Positions 1 to 8,145 of a DNA stretch of 64,000 nt are shown piece by piece (within the stretch, counting starts at the first letter, position 1; each line of letters starts with the position of its first letter). The position numbers and the translations under genes are program-made. The stretch is taken from positions 1 through 64,000 of the forward strand of contig DATLXN010000045.1 in NCBI GenBank assembly GCA_035575715.1, read 5' to 3'. This DNA comes from JACCSI01 sp035575715. GTDB taxonomy: Bacteria > Acidobacteriota > Vicinamibacteria > Vicinamibacterales > UBA2999. Below the pieces are notes generated by a model. It ran no database searches. It was not told the DNA's origin and was given only the letters and a program-made list of their open reading frames with translations.

Positions 1-214
1 TGGACGACGCGGCGACTACACCCATCACGTTGATTCAGCACTGGCCCTAAGGGAAGCGGTGACGGCATCGACGCCGAGGGCACCGGGCCGTGAGTGGTTG
101 AGCAAGTGGGCGGTTGTCCCGCCGACCCCGCCAGGATCTCGCTCACGAACGCCACGGGACCTTAGCGTGACCACGTTGATGTTTCGAAGTGGTCGGCGCC
201 ACTTTGCGCGTCAG
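1..214. other. left edge, no supported gene
   Basis: Frames are open at the window edge, and one plus-strand frame ends in a stop at about position 50, so the 3' end of a gene starting outside the window is possible. Too little protein is visible to name it. The following 160 bases show no recognisable coding or structural signal. Confidence 0.3.
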
Positions 215-517
215 TCACAGACCCATCGCCCGCAGTGCTCGAACGACGTCTAGTAACTCGCGATGCAGTGCGCGCCCTTTGGCGCGATGCTCTTTCGCCG
301 CGCGAGTGAATCGCCCGTGCTTCAGGCGCGCGGTCTGGCTGCGGTGGAGCCCGGCGGCTGTTCGCGGCCCTGTGCTGGTGCCTCCATGCATCCGGCAGCG
401 TCCGTTGGGCATCGCAGGACTCTGACACAGTGTGTGACGCCTGGTCTTCGCACCACACCGAGGCGCGTTGGCCAGATCACCGGGCGGATTCCCATTTTTT
501 AGCCAACCGCGACCCAT
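215..517 (-). CDS. HGGxSTG-motif small protein (phage/mobile-element type)
   Basis: About 100 aa. The recognisable core is an N-terminal CGAKT...C segment followed by CRMHGGTSTGPRT and a basic helical tail rich in Arg, Lys and His. This is the layout of the HGGxSTG family, small cysteine/histidine proteins common in prophages and integrative elements. Their biochemical role is not known to me; the Cys/His spacing suggests metal binding or nucleic-acid contact. I chose the ATG at 517 because the family usually begins shortly before a KNGNPPGD-like stretch, which is present here; the longer frame to 658 is low-complexity upstream sequence. A related Cys/HGG protein lies at 829-1239 on the same strand, and a tRNA 3' half follows at 1690-1739, which supports a mobile-element context. 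No integrase is visible inside the window. Confidence 0.75.
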   Translation of the reverse strand: MGRGWLKNGNPPGDLANAPRCGAKTRRHTLCQSPAMPNGRCRMHGGTSTGPRTAAGLHRSQTARLKHGRFTRAAKEHRAKGRALHRELLDVVRALRAMGL

Positions 518-828
518 CTTGCTGCACTGGTTCCCGCTCCGCGGTGCCGAGGGTGTCACTGGTTGCCAACCAGTGCGAGTCATTGGATCGGCGTGCCTGA
601 CGCTAGCGTCCGGGGTCGATGCCGCATCGTTCCGTCGTGCATGGGGTCTATTCGTCATCTTGAGTCACCCCTCCCTCCCGCGATCAGTAACGCCGTTTCT
701 GCCTCGCATCCTCACAGTTTGGTACGCGCGCACCGACCATGCGCGCCAGCCATGATCAGGTAGCCGCCGGCCGCCCATCATCACGAAGATTGTTCTTGTC
801 CGCCCGCGAGGCTTTGGCATTTTCGCGC
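518..828. other. intergenic between the two HGG-type genes
   Basis: No convincing coding frame. Its only clear structure is the 19-nt perfect palindrome at 557-575, upstream of the HGGxSTG gene and therefore in its probable promoter or leader region. Confidence 0.4.
557..575. promoter_or_regulatory. 19-nt perfect palindrome, candidate operator
   Basis: CACTGGTTG and CAACCAGTG are exact reverse complements separated by a single C. The site lies 40 bases upstream of the chosen start of the minus-strand HGGxSTG gene. A dyad of this size with a one-base centre fits a dimeric repressor site, as found in phage-like regions, but it could equally form an RNA hairpin. No regulator gene is visible in the window, so operator function is inference. 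Confidence 0.35.
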
Positions 829-1239
829 CTATTTCTTCACTTTCGCCGGAATCGTAATGATCGGCGGCGCCCCCGCCATAATCTCGTTCACCAGTGCCAC
901 CAGCGCCATCAGGTCCGTCGGCAAGTCCTCATTGGCCGTGGTGACCCTGCCGGGATGCTTGCCCTTTTGGTCCGGCATCATAGCGTTCAGTTCCAAGATC
1001 TTGCTCACCGCGGTCATCGCCGTGCTGGGAAACTGGTCTTGCTCCATCAGCTTCTCGAGCTTGTCCAGTGCCGGGAACAGCAGTTCTCTGAGGCGTTCCT
1101 TTGCGGCGCGCTTCACCTGTGGCGCCGCGCCCCCATGGTAGTAGCAGACGGTTCCGCCGGGAATCGCCGTCCGCCGACAGCGCACGCCGGTCGTCTTACT
1201 CTTGGCGCTACACGACTGCTGATACATCGAAAGGTCCAT
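829..1239 (-). CDS. phage-type Cys/HGG protein, terminase-small-subunit-like
   Basis: 136 aa. The N-terminus carries CSAK...CRR...CYYHGGAAPQVK, a Cys-Cys-Cys-HGG arrangement, then basic and amphipathic helices. I know this architecture from short phage proteins usually encoded beside terminase genes, often annotated as terminase small subunit-like or hypothetical. The ATG at 1239 is preferred over 1257 because a GAGGTGA Shine-Dalgarno-like stretch precedes it at a suitable distance. It lies upstream of, and on the same strand as, the HGGxSTG protein at 215-517, with which it shares the Cys/HGG motif but little else. The terminase assignment is only by resemblance; no large terminase subunit, portal or capsid gene is visible in the window. 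Confidence 0.65.
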   Translation of the reverse strand: MDLSMYQQSCSAKSKTTGVRCRRTAIPGGTVCYYHGGAAPQVKRAAKERLRELLFPALDKLEKLMEQDQFPSTAMTAVSKILELNAMMPDQKGKHPGRVTTANEDLPTDLMALVALVNEIMAGAPPIITIPAKVKK

Positions 1240-1689
1240 GAGGTCACCTCGGTCCATGGGGTCTGGCGTCAGGTTCGTCGTAGTCGGGCCGTTAGTGGAC
1301 GATGGTCATGCCTCCGGGGTGGGCCATTTCCACCGAGTCATGCCTCGATTTCGGCCAAGGAACATTCACCCTCCTGGGCATCGGCGCGGCTCAGATCGCT
1401 CGGGTTTCAAACTGACCCACTACCCGCTTCTCCGTCATCAAGTGGGTCCTTACGGCTAAGCATCCCACGGACACCACGGCCGACGTAGGGGTGAAGGGGG
1501 CCCCCGCCGATTCTCGCGCCAAGAGCGACCTTCTTTTGAGGGTTGGAAGTAGACGCAGATAGAAAAACCTGACGAACACGTAGACGAACACCCCAGCGGT
1601 TCTGTTCGGATTCTGGCGGATGCACTGAACGACAGACGGGCTGATCACGAGGCGAAGTCACTGGGCGACACGAGGTGAACGTGCGCGGC
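1240..1689. other. non-coding end of the putative mobile element
   Basis: About 450 bases with only low-quality overlapping frames on the minus strand (1391-1661), whose compositions look random. I see no integrase, transposase or RNA gene. The stretch runs directly into the tRNA 3' half at 1690. Confidence 0.35.
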
Positions 1690-1739
1690 TTAGACTCTTA
1701 ATCTGTTGGTTGTAGGTTCGATTCCTACCGGGCTCACCA
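1690..1739 (+). other. 3' half of tRNA-Lys(CTT), attachment-site-like
   Basis: The sequence contains a tRNA anticodon loop CTCTTAA (1695-1701, anticodon CTT at 1697-1699), a T-arm with stem GTAGG/CCTAC around loop TTCGATT, the 3' acceptor strand CGGGCTC, discriminator A and an encoded CCA at 1737-1739. The expected 5' acceptor strand GAGCCCG and a D-arm are absent upstream, so only the 3' half is present. Tyrosine recombinases commonly use exactly this part of a tRNA gene as att core. With the fragment at the right end on the plus strand, the element should extend leftwards and the intact tRNA should lie left of the window, consistent with the phage-type genes at 215-1239. Confidence 0.75.
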
Positions 1740-1768
1740 ACCTTGGCTCACGCTTGTCAACGTCGGCG

Positions 1769-1830
1769 AGAGCTACGGTTGGCAAGCCACGCGAAGGGTT
1801 GTCCGCCGAAGCCTTGGCACGAAGAAGGAT
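1769..1830. repeat. diverged copy of a GTCCGCCGAAGC-type repeat
   Basis: This stretch has GCTACGG followed by GTCCGCCGAAGC (1801-1812). The same two words occur in the same order in the better-preserved hairpin repeat near 31490-31513. The similarity is short and was judged by eye, so this may be a degraded copy of a dispersed intergenic element. Confidence 0.35.
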
Positions 1831-1986
1831 GCCGGCGGCTCGGCAATCGCATCCTGCGCGAGGCGGGTGCGCTGACGCAGCGTCACTCCAGTCATACATC
1901 TTGGGAATAAAGCCGCCGCGGCGCGGCCGGCGGTCCATCGTCGTGAAAATGCGGGGAAATCGGCGCCGAAGGCAGCCCTTTGGATT

Positions 1987-2022
1987 TCGTCTTTCGTCTT
2001 GGTGTCTTGTGTCTTGTGTCTT
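1987..2022. repeat. heptanucleotide tandem repeat
   Basis: Two copies of TCGTCTT (1987-2000), one G, then three perfect copies of GTGTCTT (2002-2022). It is intergenic. A second 7-bp repeat with a different unit occurs at 60139-60166. Confidence 0.8.
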
Positions 2023-2184
2023 GTCGTGTTGGCTGTAACAAAACAGTGAGCGCCCGCCGGTGGGCCCCACACATCTCCGTGTGGCAGCGCGCCTGGCAGA
2101 CGCTCGCGACCGCTCTCTCGAACGGTCACCCCTATATGTAGCAGTCGGTCTTCAACGCAAGGTGACTACCACGTAAACACCGGG

Positions 2185-5100
2185 TTAAAACGTCAGTCGC
2201 GCACCAAACTGCCACTGGCGTGGATCGGCCTGGCTGATCAACCGCCCGAACGTCGCGTCATTGAGGATGCGGCCGACCAATGTGTAGTTGCGTCGATTGG
2301 TGATGTTGAAGGCTTCCGCGCGCACGTCAAGACGAATCCGCCCCACTGCGAATCCCCGGGCAAGCGCCAGATCAAGGTTGATGTAGCCCGGCCCGACCAG
2401 CGAGTTGCGGCCGATACTGCCAAACGCGCCCGCCGCCGGTGCCGCGAAGGCCGCCGGATTCAGATAGCGACCGTTCTTCCATTCGCTCTTCCGCAAGTAC
2501 GGATCGACACCAGCCACAGCATTGGGACGCACAAAAATGCCACCGGTGCCGGCGCCGACGCCCGCGGTGTCGCCGCGCAGATTGACGGTGAAGGGAAATC
2601 CGCTCTGCATGGTGAAAATACCGGAGACGTGCAACGCGAGCGGCAATCGAGCCGTACCACTCGTGACCCAGCGGTGGCGCGCGTCGTAATAGGCCGGTCC
2701 CCACTCGGCCTCGAGATCGAACGAATCCTGGGGCGGCGAGTTCTCGCTCCCGTTGATGCCGCCTGCGTTCCTGAACTGCGGCGCGTTGCTGCGCGCCCGC
2801 GACAAGGTATATGCGCTGAGGAGCGACAGGCCATTGCTCAGACGCTTCTCGACGCGCGTGACCAACCCGTCGTAGTCAGAGCGCGCGGTATGCGACAGAT
2901 AGTTGATGAAGCCGACCGGCACGCGATCGCCCTGGACGACGACGTAATCCGGAAACACCGTGCCCGGCGCGAATTGCAGCGCGGCGAACGGGCGGCGTGG
3001 ATCGAAGGCGCCGGATCCCGGTCGCGCGTTGTTTGGCTGGACGTTCTGTTCGAGGAAGCGTGCGCGTGTCCCCACGTAACCGGCCTCGACCACCCAGTCG
3101 CGCGCCAGTTCATGTTGCAGGTTCGCGCTCCATTGATACGACTCGCTGTTCTCTTGAAACAGGTCGATCCCCGCCTGTTGCACCTGCACCGGTCCGAGAA
3201 TCGCGGCGCCGAACACGTCGAGCCCGGGCGGCCGCGCCGGCACGAAATTGTTGTAGGTCACCGTCTGCGCAATGTTGCCGGGGATGCCGGCGGCGAGGCG
3301 GAAGAGCGGATTGGCGTCGGAGGCTGCGTAGTAGATCCCTGCTCCGGCGCGAATCACCGTCTGCTCGGCGGCCCGGAACACCACGCCGGCACGTGGCGCG
3401 ATGTTGTCCTTGTCGGTGTAGGCACAGCCCTTTGGATACCCCGCTTGACCGCACACGAATACCAGTGGCGCATAAAAGCCGGTCCGGCCTTCGGCGAAGA
3501 TCTGTTGCGGTGAGGGGACGTTGCGATAGTCAATGCTCGCCATCCGTCCGTCAGCGTCGTACATCGGCGGCGCGAGTTCATAACGAATCCCCAGGTTGAG
3601 TGTCGTGCGATCGCCGAGCCGCCAGTCGTCTTGCACGTAGGCCGAGAAGTAGGGCTGCCGCCCTTCGATCGTGCTCGGTCCGACCGCGCGACTGGCGACC
3701 TGTGGCTGGCCGAGTAAGAAACTTGCCAGCGCATGCCCGCTGCTGTCGTTGGCGGCGGTGCGGCTGGTGTAGCCGGCGGTGAACTGGTAAGTCCCCAACG
3801 CACTCGGCGCTTCGGTGCGGTTGTATTCAGTCCACAGCACTTCCCCGCCGGTCTTGAAGGTATGGGCCCCAGCCGACCACGTGAAATTGTCGTAGACCTG
3901 ATAAACGCGGTTGCGGACATTGACGATGCCGCCGCCAGTGGTCCCGGTAAACGCGCCGGCACCGCCAATGGTCGGATAGCCGGCGACGATGAAGCGTGGC
4001 AGCGACTGAGTTTGACCGGCAACGTCAAAGCTCAACTCGGGGAGGCCGGAGGTCAGCGAGAGGTCGTTGTAGCCGGCTCGCGCCTCGTTGACGGCGCGCG
4101 ACCCGAGGACGCTGGTCCAGCCGAGCACGACGTTTCGTGGCGTCGCCTCCGCGAGGTTGTCGCGGCCGGGGACAACTTCCGGAACGATGGCGTTCTCGTC
4201 AGCCGTCGAGAACCGGCCAAACAACCGATTGCCTTGCGCCAGGTTGAGATCGAACCGCAGTGAATAGTTGTAGATGTCCTGCGATAACACGCCTTCGGTG
4301 TTGACGTATCCCCGCGCGCCGCTGTTGGGCAGCGGCAAGGCGCGCAGCGCCGCCAGTGCGAGCGGCTGCAGGCGGTCGCGCGGAATCACATTCCCAGGAA
4401 ACTGCGTGCGGTTGTTGCTTGACGAGCCGGGATCGAAGACGCCGCCGCCGGGTGACTGACTGAAATCACCGTCGCGTTCGAGTGCTGTGGGCACCGTCAC
4501 CGTCGTCAGCGACGCGGCGCCTTCACGCCGACGCAGCTGCTCGTAGGAGCCGAAAAAATACAACCGTCCGGCGATCGCAGGACCACCGAGCGAGCCGCCG
4601 AAATTATCGCGCCGGAACTCCGGCAGCTCGCCGACCAGATTGAACGGCTTCGAATCGAAGTGCTTGTTGCGGTGATACTCGAACAAGGAGCCACGCATCC
4701 GCGCGCCGCCCGACTTGGTCACGACGTTGACCTGGCCGCCGGCTCGCCCGTACTCGGCGCTGAACTGCGCGGTCTGCACCTGAAACTCGGCGATGGCATC
4801 GATGCTCGGCGAATAGTTCAGTGAGTTGTAATCGGGGTCGGTGTTGGTGGCTCCGTCGAGGAGGAACGCGGTGTTATTGGTGCGGCCGCCGGCAATGCTC
4901 AGGCCGCCAACCTGGTTCGGCCGCACCGCGTTCTGCTGCACGGCGCGACCGCCGGCGTTGGCGCCCGGAACCAGCAGCGCCAGCTGAATGAACTGCCGGC
5001 CGTTGAGCGGTAAGGCCTGCACTTTCTCTTCGGTGATCACCGTGCCTTGCGCCACCGAATCGATGTTCAGCAGGCGGGCGCCGGCGGTGACTTCGACGGC

Positions 5101-5436
5101 TTCCGAGAGGTCGCCGACGTCGAGGCGCGCCTCGAGCAGCGCCGACTGCGCGACCTGCAGCCGCAATCCGGTGTCGCGAAACTGTTTGAATCCCTGGAGC
5201 GAGACCACCGCTTCATAGCGACCAGGCGGCAGCAGGGCGAACGCGGTTCGTCCGTCACTGCCTGACACCGCGTCACGGCTGGCGGCAGTGTCCAGATTGC
5301 GGACCAGGACCGTCGCCCCCGGTACGCTCGCGCCCGATGCGTCCAACACCGCAACGGTCAGCGTCGCGGAGTCGGACTGCGCGGACCCGGGCGTGACAGT
5401 GATCACCAACAGGAGGAGCGCGCAACAAATTCGCAT
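2185..5436 (-). CDS. TonB-dependent receptor, Oar-like, with carboxypeptidase-regulatory-like domain
   Basis: 1083 aa from the chosen ATG at 5436, which begins a clear signal peptide ending near PGSAQ. Residues ~25-105 form a carboxypeptidase-regulatory-like beta-sandwich (LDASGASVPGATVLVRN...GRTAF...PPGRYEAVVS). Then come a plug with LPLNGRQFIQLALLVPG and a 22-strand-type barrel ending in a C-terminal ARLTF aromatic motif, as needed for outer-membrane insertion. Oar-like receptors import or bind large or complex ligands using TonB energy; the substrate cannot be read from sequence. It stands alone: the next gene upstream on the strand is the frameshifted gene at 5656-6344, and no hydrolase is coupled to it. 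Confidence 0.9.
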   Translation of the reverse strand: MRICCALLLLVITVTPGSAQSDSATLTVAVLDASGASVPGATVLVRNLDTAASRDAVSGSDGRTAFALLPPGRYEAVVSLQGFKQFRDTGLRLQVAQSALLEARLDVGDLSEAVEVTAGARLLNIDSVAQGTVITEEKVQALPLNGRQFIQLALLVPGANAGGRAVQQNAVRPNQVGGLSIAGGRTNNTAFLLDGATNTDPDYNSLNYSPSIDAIAEFQVQTAQFSAEYGRAGGQVNVVTKSGGARMRGSLFEYHRNKHFDSKPFNLVGELPEFRRDNFGGSLGGPAIAGRLYFFGSYEQLRRREGAASLTTVTVPTALERDGDFSQSPGGGVFDPGSSSNNRTQFPGNVIPRDRLQPLALAALRALPLPNSGARGYVNTEGVLSQDIYNYSLRFDLNLAQGNRLFGRFSTADENAIVPEVVPGRDNLAEATPRNVVLGWTSVLGSRAVNEARAGYNDLSLTSGLPELSFDVAGQTQSLPRFIVAGYPTIGGAGAFTGTTGGGIVNVRNRVYQVYDNFTWSAGAHTFKTGGEVLWTEYNRTEAPSALGTYQFTAGYTSRTAANDSSGHALASFLLGQPQVASRAVGPSTIEGRQPYFSAYVQDDWRLGDRTTLNLGIRYELAPPMYDADGRMASIDYRNVPSPQQIFAEGRTGFYAPLVFVCGQAGYPKGCAYTDKDNIAPRAGVVFRAAEQTVIRAGAGIYYAASDANPLFRLAAGIPGNIAQTVTYNNFVPARPPGLDVFGAAILGPVQVQQAGIDLFQENSESYQWSANLQHELARDWVVEAGYVGTRARFLEQNVQPNNARPGSGAFDPRRPFAALQFAPGTVFPDYVVVQGDRVPVGFINYLSHTARSDYDGLVTRVEKRLSNGLSLLSAYTLSRARSNAPQFRNAGGINGSENSPPQDSFDLEAEWGPAYYDARHRWVTSGTARLPLALHVSGIFTMQSGFPFTVNLRGDTAGVGAGTGGIFVRPNAVAGVDPYLRKSEWKNGRYLNPAAFAAPAAGAFGSIGRNSLVGPGYINLDLALARGFAVGRIRLDVRAEAFNITNRRNYTLVGRILNDATFGRLISQADPRQWQFGARLTF

Positions 5437-5619
5437 GCCTCGCCTTTGTACGAGCCGCGCACGACGGCGGCGCGACAAGACTGCAACAACCATGCAACGA
5501 ACCATGGGGGACATCGCGCACCAACGTCCGGCGATCTTTTTACAGCGGCGACTTGATCACGTCGTCGGGCGGTCAACTCCGTCGGCGACACTCTTTCCCA
5601 CGCCTCATCTCTCCGGTTC

Positions 5620-5649
5620 GCGGCGGCACCACGTGCCGCCGCTTTTTTT
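5620..5649 (+). terminator. rho-independent-type terminator reading plus strand
   Basis: GCGGCGGCAC and GTGCCGCCGC form a perfect 10-bp stem with loop CAC, followed by seven T residues. On the plus strand this has full intrinsic-terminator form. Neighbouring genes are all minus strand; in that direction the stem is preceded by A residues and has no U tract, so it could stop antisense transcription or act as a simple 3' stem-loop for the gene ending at 5656. Confidence 0.6.
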
Positions 5650-5655
5650 CAGTGG

Positions 5656-6344
5656 CTATCGTGCTGGCGACAAGACCGGTTGGCCGTTGATCATTTCGTA
5701 GGCATAGGTCATGCGAAACGCGGCGCGGCCGGCGATGCGGACATCGGCTTCACTTTCCATCAGAACCGGGACCCGGATCCCCGACACGCGGCGATAGTGG
5801 CGGACGATATCCACCGAGCGCGTCCAGAACGACGGATTCATGGACAGCCGGCCCGCCACGCGCAGCAGGTCGCCATCGTCGCGGTTGACGACGACCACGC
5901 CGGACACCAGCAGGACGTCCCGACGACGAGGCTCGACGCGAATGGTCGCGGTGCTCGGGTCCACGGCGTCAGTGGCGAAGAAGTTGTAATTGGCGTCGGT
6001 CAATGCGGACCGCTGTGGTTCGTGCGTGCGCAACGCCTCGGCCTCCGCGACAAGCGCCTTGCGTAAGACCTTGTCGCGAATGTACTCGGACCCGCCCTCC
6101 TGCTGGACCGTCCAGGACAAGCCGCGTTGGCGATCGAACTCGGTGACCGCTTCAATCCATCCGGCGGCGTTGAACCGCGCGTTGCGCGCCTCGAGCCTTC
6201 GCCGAGCGCGATAACTGGCCAGCGGCGTCTCTTGATCCTGAGGAATCGTTCGATGACTGACGGTTGCGCAGGGGTGGCGTGGGTGCCATACGACACGACA
6301 CTGCTGGCGCCGACCAACACCACACTGAGGGCGAATCGTTTCAT
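5656..6344 (-). pseudogene. outer-membrane lipoprotein-sorting-like protein, frameshifted
   Basis: The ATG at 6344 opens a signal peptide (MKRFALSVVLVGASSVVSYG) and continues to about VIERFL. The remainder, from DQETPLASYRARR to the stop at 5656, lies in another frame, so one base appears to be missing around 6238-6242. The main part (ARNARFN...EGGSEYIRDKVLRKAL...RRRDVLLVSG...LSMNPSFWTRSVDIVRHYRR) matches a periplasmic family I know from Acidobacteriota, distantly like LolA/outer-membrane lipoprotein-sorting proteins. Its function is unknown. The shift breaks the link between export signal and mature protein. It may be real decay or an assembly indel. It lies just downstream of the glycosyltransferase operon ending at 6353. 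Confidence 0.7.
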
Positions 6345-6352
6345 GACGCACC

Positions 6353-7630
6353 TCACGACGCGAGACGGCGGTTCTGATTGATGTGGCTTATCGCGAATGC
6401 GTCATACATCGCGAACCAGCGATCGACAACCACCGGCCAGTCCAGCGCAGCAGCCGTGTCGCGCGCCGCGGCGAGGCGCCGGTCGTCACTGCGTTCGACA
6501 GCGGAGCGAACGGCCAGCGCGAACGCTTCGGGCTCTGGCGATGCCAGCCAGGCGTTGTCGCGTGTGGCATAGGACAACACGCCGCCCAGATTGGGCGCGA
6601 CCACGGGCACGCCTGATGCCATTGCTTCGAGCGGCGCAATCCCGAACGGTTCGCGGGGATTGGGATGCACGAACACGTCGCCGCTGGCGTAGTAGCGGCG
6701 CAGTAATTCCCCCTCGGTCACCGCGCCGAGGAACAGCACCCGGCCAGCGACCAGGCGTGATGCGTCGCGCTCCATCGACCCGCGCATCGGACCGTCGCCG
6801 GCCACGACCAGGCGGTAATCACGCGGCGGCGAGCCGTCCTGCCGACTGGCCTTGGTCAGACGCTCGAGCGTCGCCACCAGGAGCGCGACATTCTTCTCCG
6901 GAGACAGCCGGCCGACATACAGCAATAACGTGCTCGTGGGATTGCCGCCGGCTCGCTCCAGTACGCTCCGCCGCAGCAATTCGTCACGATGGTGTGGACC
7001 GAACCGGGCCGCATCCACTCCCATCGGGCACACGCGAATGAACTCTGGCGGGCGATCCCACAACACCTGGCGCAATTCATCCGCCGTGTACTCCGAGTTG
7101 GCGACGTGATAGTCAAACGGCGGGCCATAGATGTGCCGCAGATACCACCGCGCGAACCGCCGCGACAACGCCTCGCGGCCCAGATAGGCTCGCAGGTTGT
7201 CGTCCATACGCTCGCAACTGACACCGACGAGTATTGGCCGCGGCACGCGCGGCAGCCACTCTTTGCGCAGCATGCCGGCCAGATAGAACAGCGAATACTT
7301 GTCACAAATCTCGACCAGGTCAGGTCGCTCGTCCTGCAGGATGCGAACCAGCGCGCCGTTGGCATTGGCGAGATAGGCGCTTGGCAGGATGACGCGATAG
7401 CGTCGGTCGAAGGCGGGCGCAGATCGCGCCTTGAGGTAATAGATCCGCCCGAAGTCCCCAACCTCCTCGCGGTCGTCGAACGGTCCGGGGACGACCAGGC
7501 GCATCTCGCGGTGGCGCGCATTCGCGCCGTCGAGCAACGCGCGATAGAACGTGCGGATGCCGCCGGAGGTGGGGTGGTAGGCGTTGGTCAGGTGGAGCGT
7601 TCGAACCGGCGCTCGACACGGTGCGCTCAT
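6353..7630 (-). CDS. glycosyltransferase family 4
   Basis: 425 aa, GT-B fold. The N-terminal half has the acceptor-side loop HPTSGGIRTFYRALL; the C-terminal half has LLLYVGRLSPEKNVALLV, VVAGDGPMRG and the nucleotide-sugar signature REPFGIAPLEAMASGVPVV. GT4 enzymes transfer a sugar from a nucleotide-sugar with retention; donor and acceptor are not evident. It is the last gene of a minus-strand operon: its ATG at 7630 overlaps the stop of the small membrane protein by 4 bases. Pairing with a second GT4 and a membrane protein suggests a glycolipid or envelope glycan product; this is inference. No signal peptide, so cytoplasmic. Confidence 0.88.
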   Translation of the reverse strand: MSAPCRAPVRTLHLTNAYHPTSGGIRTFYRALLDGANARHREMRLVVPGPFDDREEVGDFGRIYYLKARSAPAFDRRYRVILPSAYLANANGALVRILQDERPDLVEICDKYSLFYLAGMLRKEWLPRVPRPILVGVSCERMDDNLRAYLGREALSRRFARWYLRHIYGPPFDYHVANSEYTADELRQVLWDRPPEFIRVCPMGVDAARFGPHHRDELLRRSVLERAGGNPTSTLLLYVGRLSPEKNVALLVATLERLTKASRQDGSPPRDYRLVVAGDGPMRGSMERDASRLVAGRVLFLGAVTEGELLRRYYASGDVFVHPNPREPFGIAPLEAMASGVPVVAPNLGGVLSYATRDNAWLASPEPEAFALAVRSAVERSDDRRLAAARDTAAALDWPVVVDRWFAMYDAFAISHINQNRRLAS

Positions 7631-8145
7631 GCCTTGACGAAGGCCACAACCAACCGCGGCATGGCGCGCAAGTCGTCGAAGAACGACCGGCTGTCCTGTT
7701 CGCCAACCACCAGCGCACCATGGCGCATCGCGAACAGATTAAACGCCGTCGAGAACGCGGTGAAGCACAGCGACAGCGCGATGCTCCAGCCAAGATTGGC
7801 GGTGCCGCGCCAGGCGTGCACTGCCCATTCGAGACTATGCGCGATTGCCGGTAACACGATGATCGCGGCAATCGTGCCGACGCGCGGCGGGTCGACGCGG
7901 CGGAATGTTTGGGTCAGCGCGCCATAGAAGCCGGCGGTGACGAACCGAAAGCAGAACTCGGTGCTCATTGCGGCAATCGCCGCCGCCTGGCCTGATGAAA
8001 GGTTGGCGACGAAGAACAGCACGCCGCGTGTGACCGAACTGGTAATCGCGGATTTGTAGTTCCACTTGCGCAGGAGATGTTCGACTGGGTGCCGGACAAG
8101 TTCGCCCAACACCCGGCCGACCGGCGCGCGGCGATCAAGCCGCAT
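7627..8145 (-). CDS. small multi-pass membrane protein of unknown function
   Basis: 172 aa from the ATG at 8145. Three to four hydrophobic segments are visible (around SSVTRGVLFFVANLSS, TIAAIIVLPAIAHSLEW and LGWSIALSLCFTAFSTAF), with a basic N-terminus (RLDRRAPVGRVLGELVRH). I do not recognise the family. It overlaps the GT4 gene upstream by 11 bases and the GT4 downstream by 4 bases, so it is almost certainly co-translated with them. By position it could anchor or flip a glycolipid intermediate, but no motif shows this. The longer start at 8220 is rejected because its extra residues are Arg-rich and lie well inside the upstream gene. Confidence 0.7.
   Translation of the reverse strand: MRLDRRAPVGRVLGELVRHPVEHLLRKWNYKSAITSSVTRGVLFFVANLSSGQAAAIAAMSTEFCFRFVTAGFYGALTQTFRRVDPPRVGTIAAIIVLPAIAHSLEWAVHAWRGTANLGWSIALSLCFTAFSTAFNLFAMRHGALVVGEQDSRSFFDDLRAMPRLVVAFVKA

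Larger units (their letters stand above)
1740..2184. other. intergenic with repeat-like sequence
   Basis: No gene is supported. The stretch holds a diverged copy of a hairpin-rich repeat (1769-1830) and a heptanucleotide tandem repeat (1987-2022), then runs to the stop codon of the receptor at 2185. Confidence 0.4.

Noticed and set aside
1391..1661. Two overlapping minus-strand frames near the element end
   Set aside because: Neither has a recognisable motif, and composition looks random; a link to an IS21-type end could not be supported.
1664..1739. Complete tRNA gene
   Set aside because: The 5' acceptor strand and D-arm cannot be built upstream of 1690, so only a 3' half is present.
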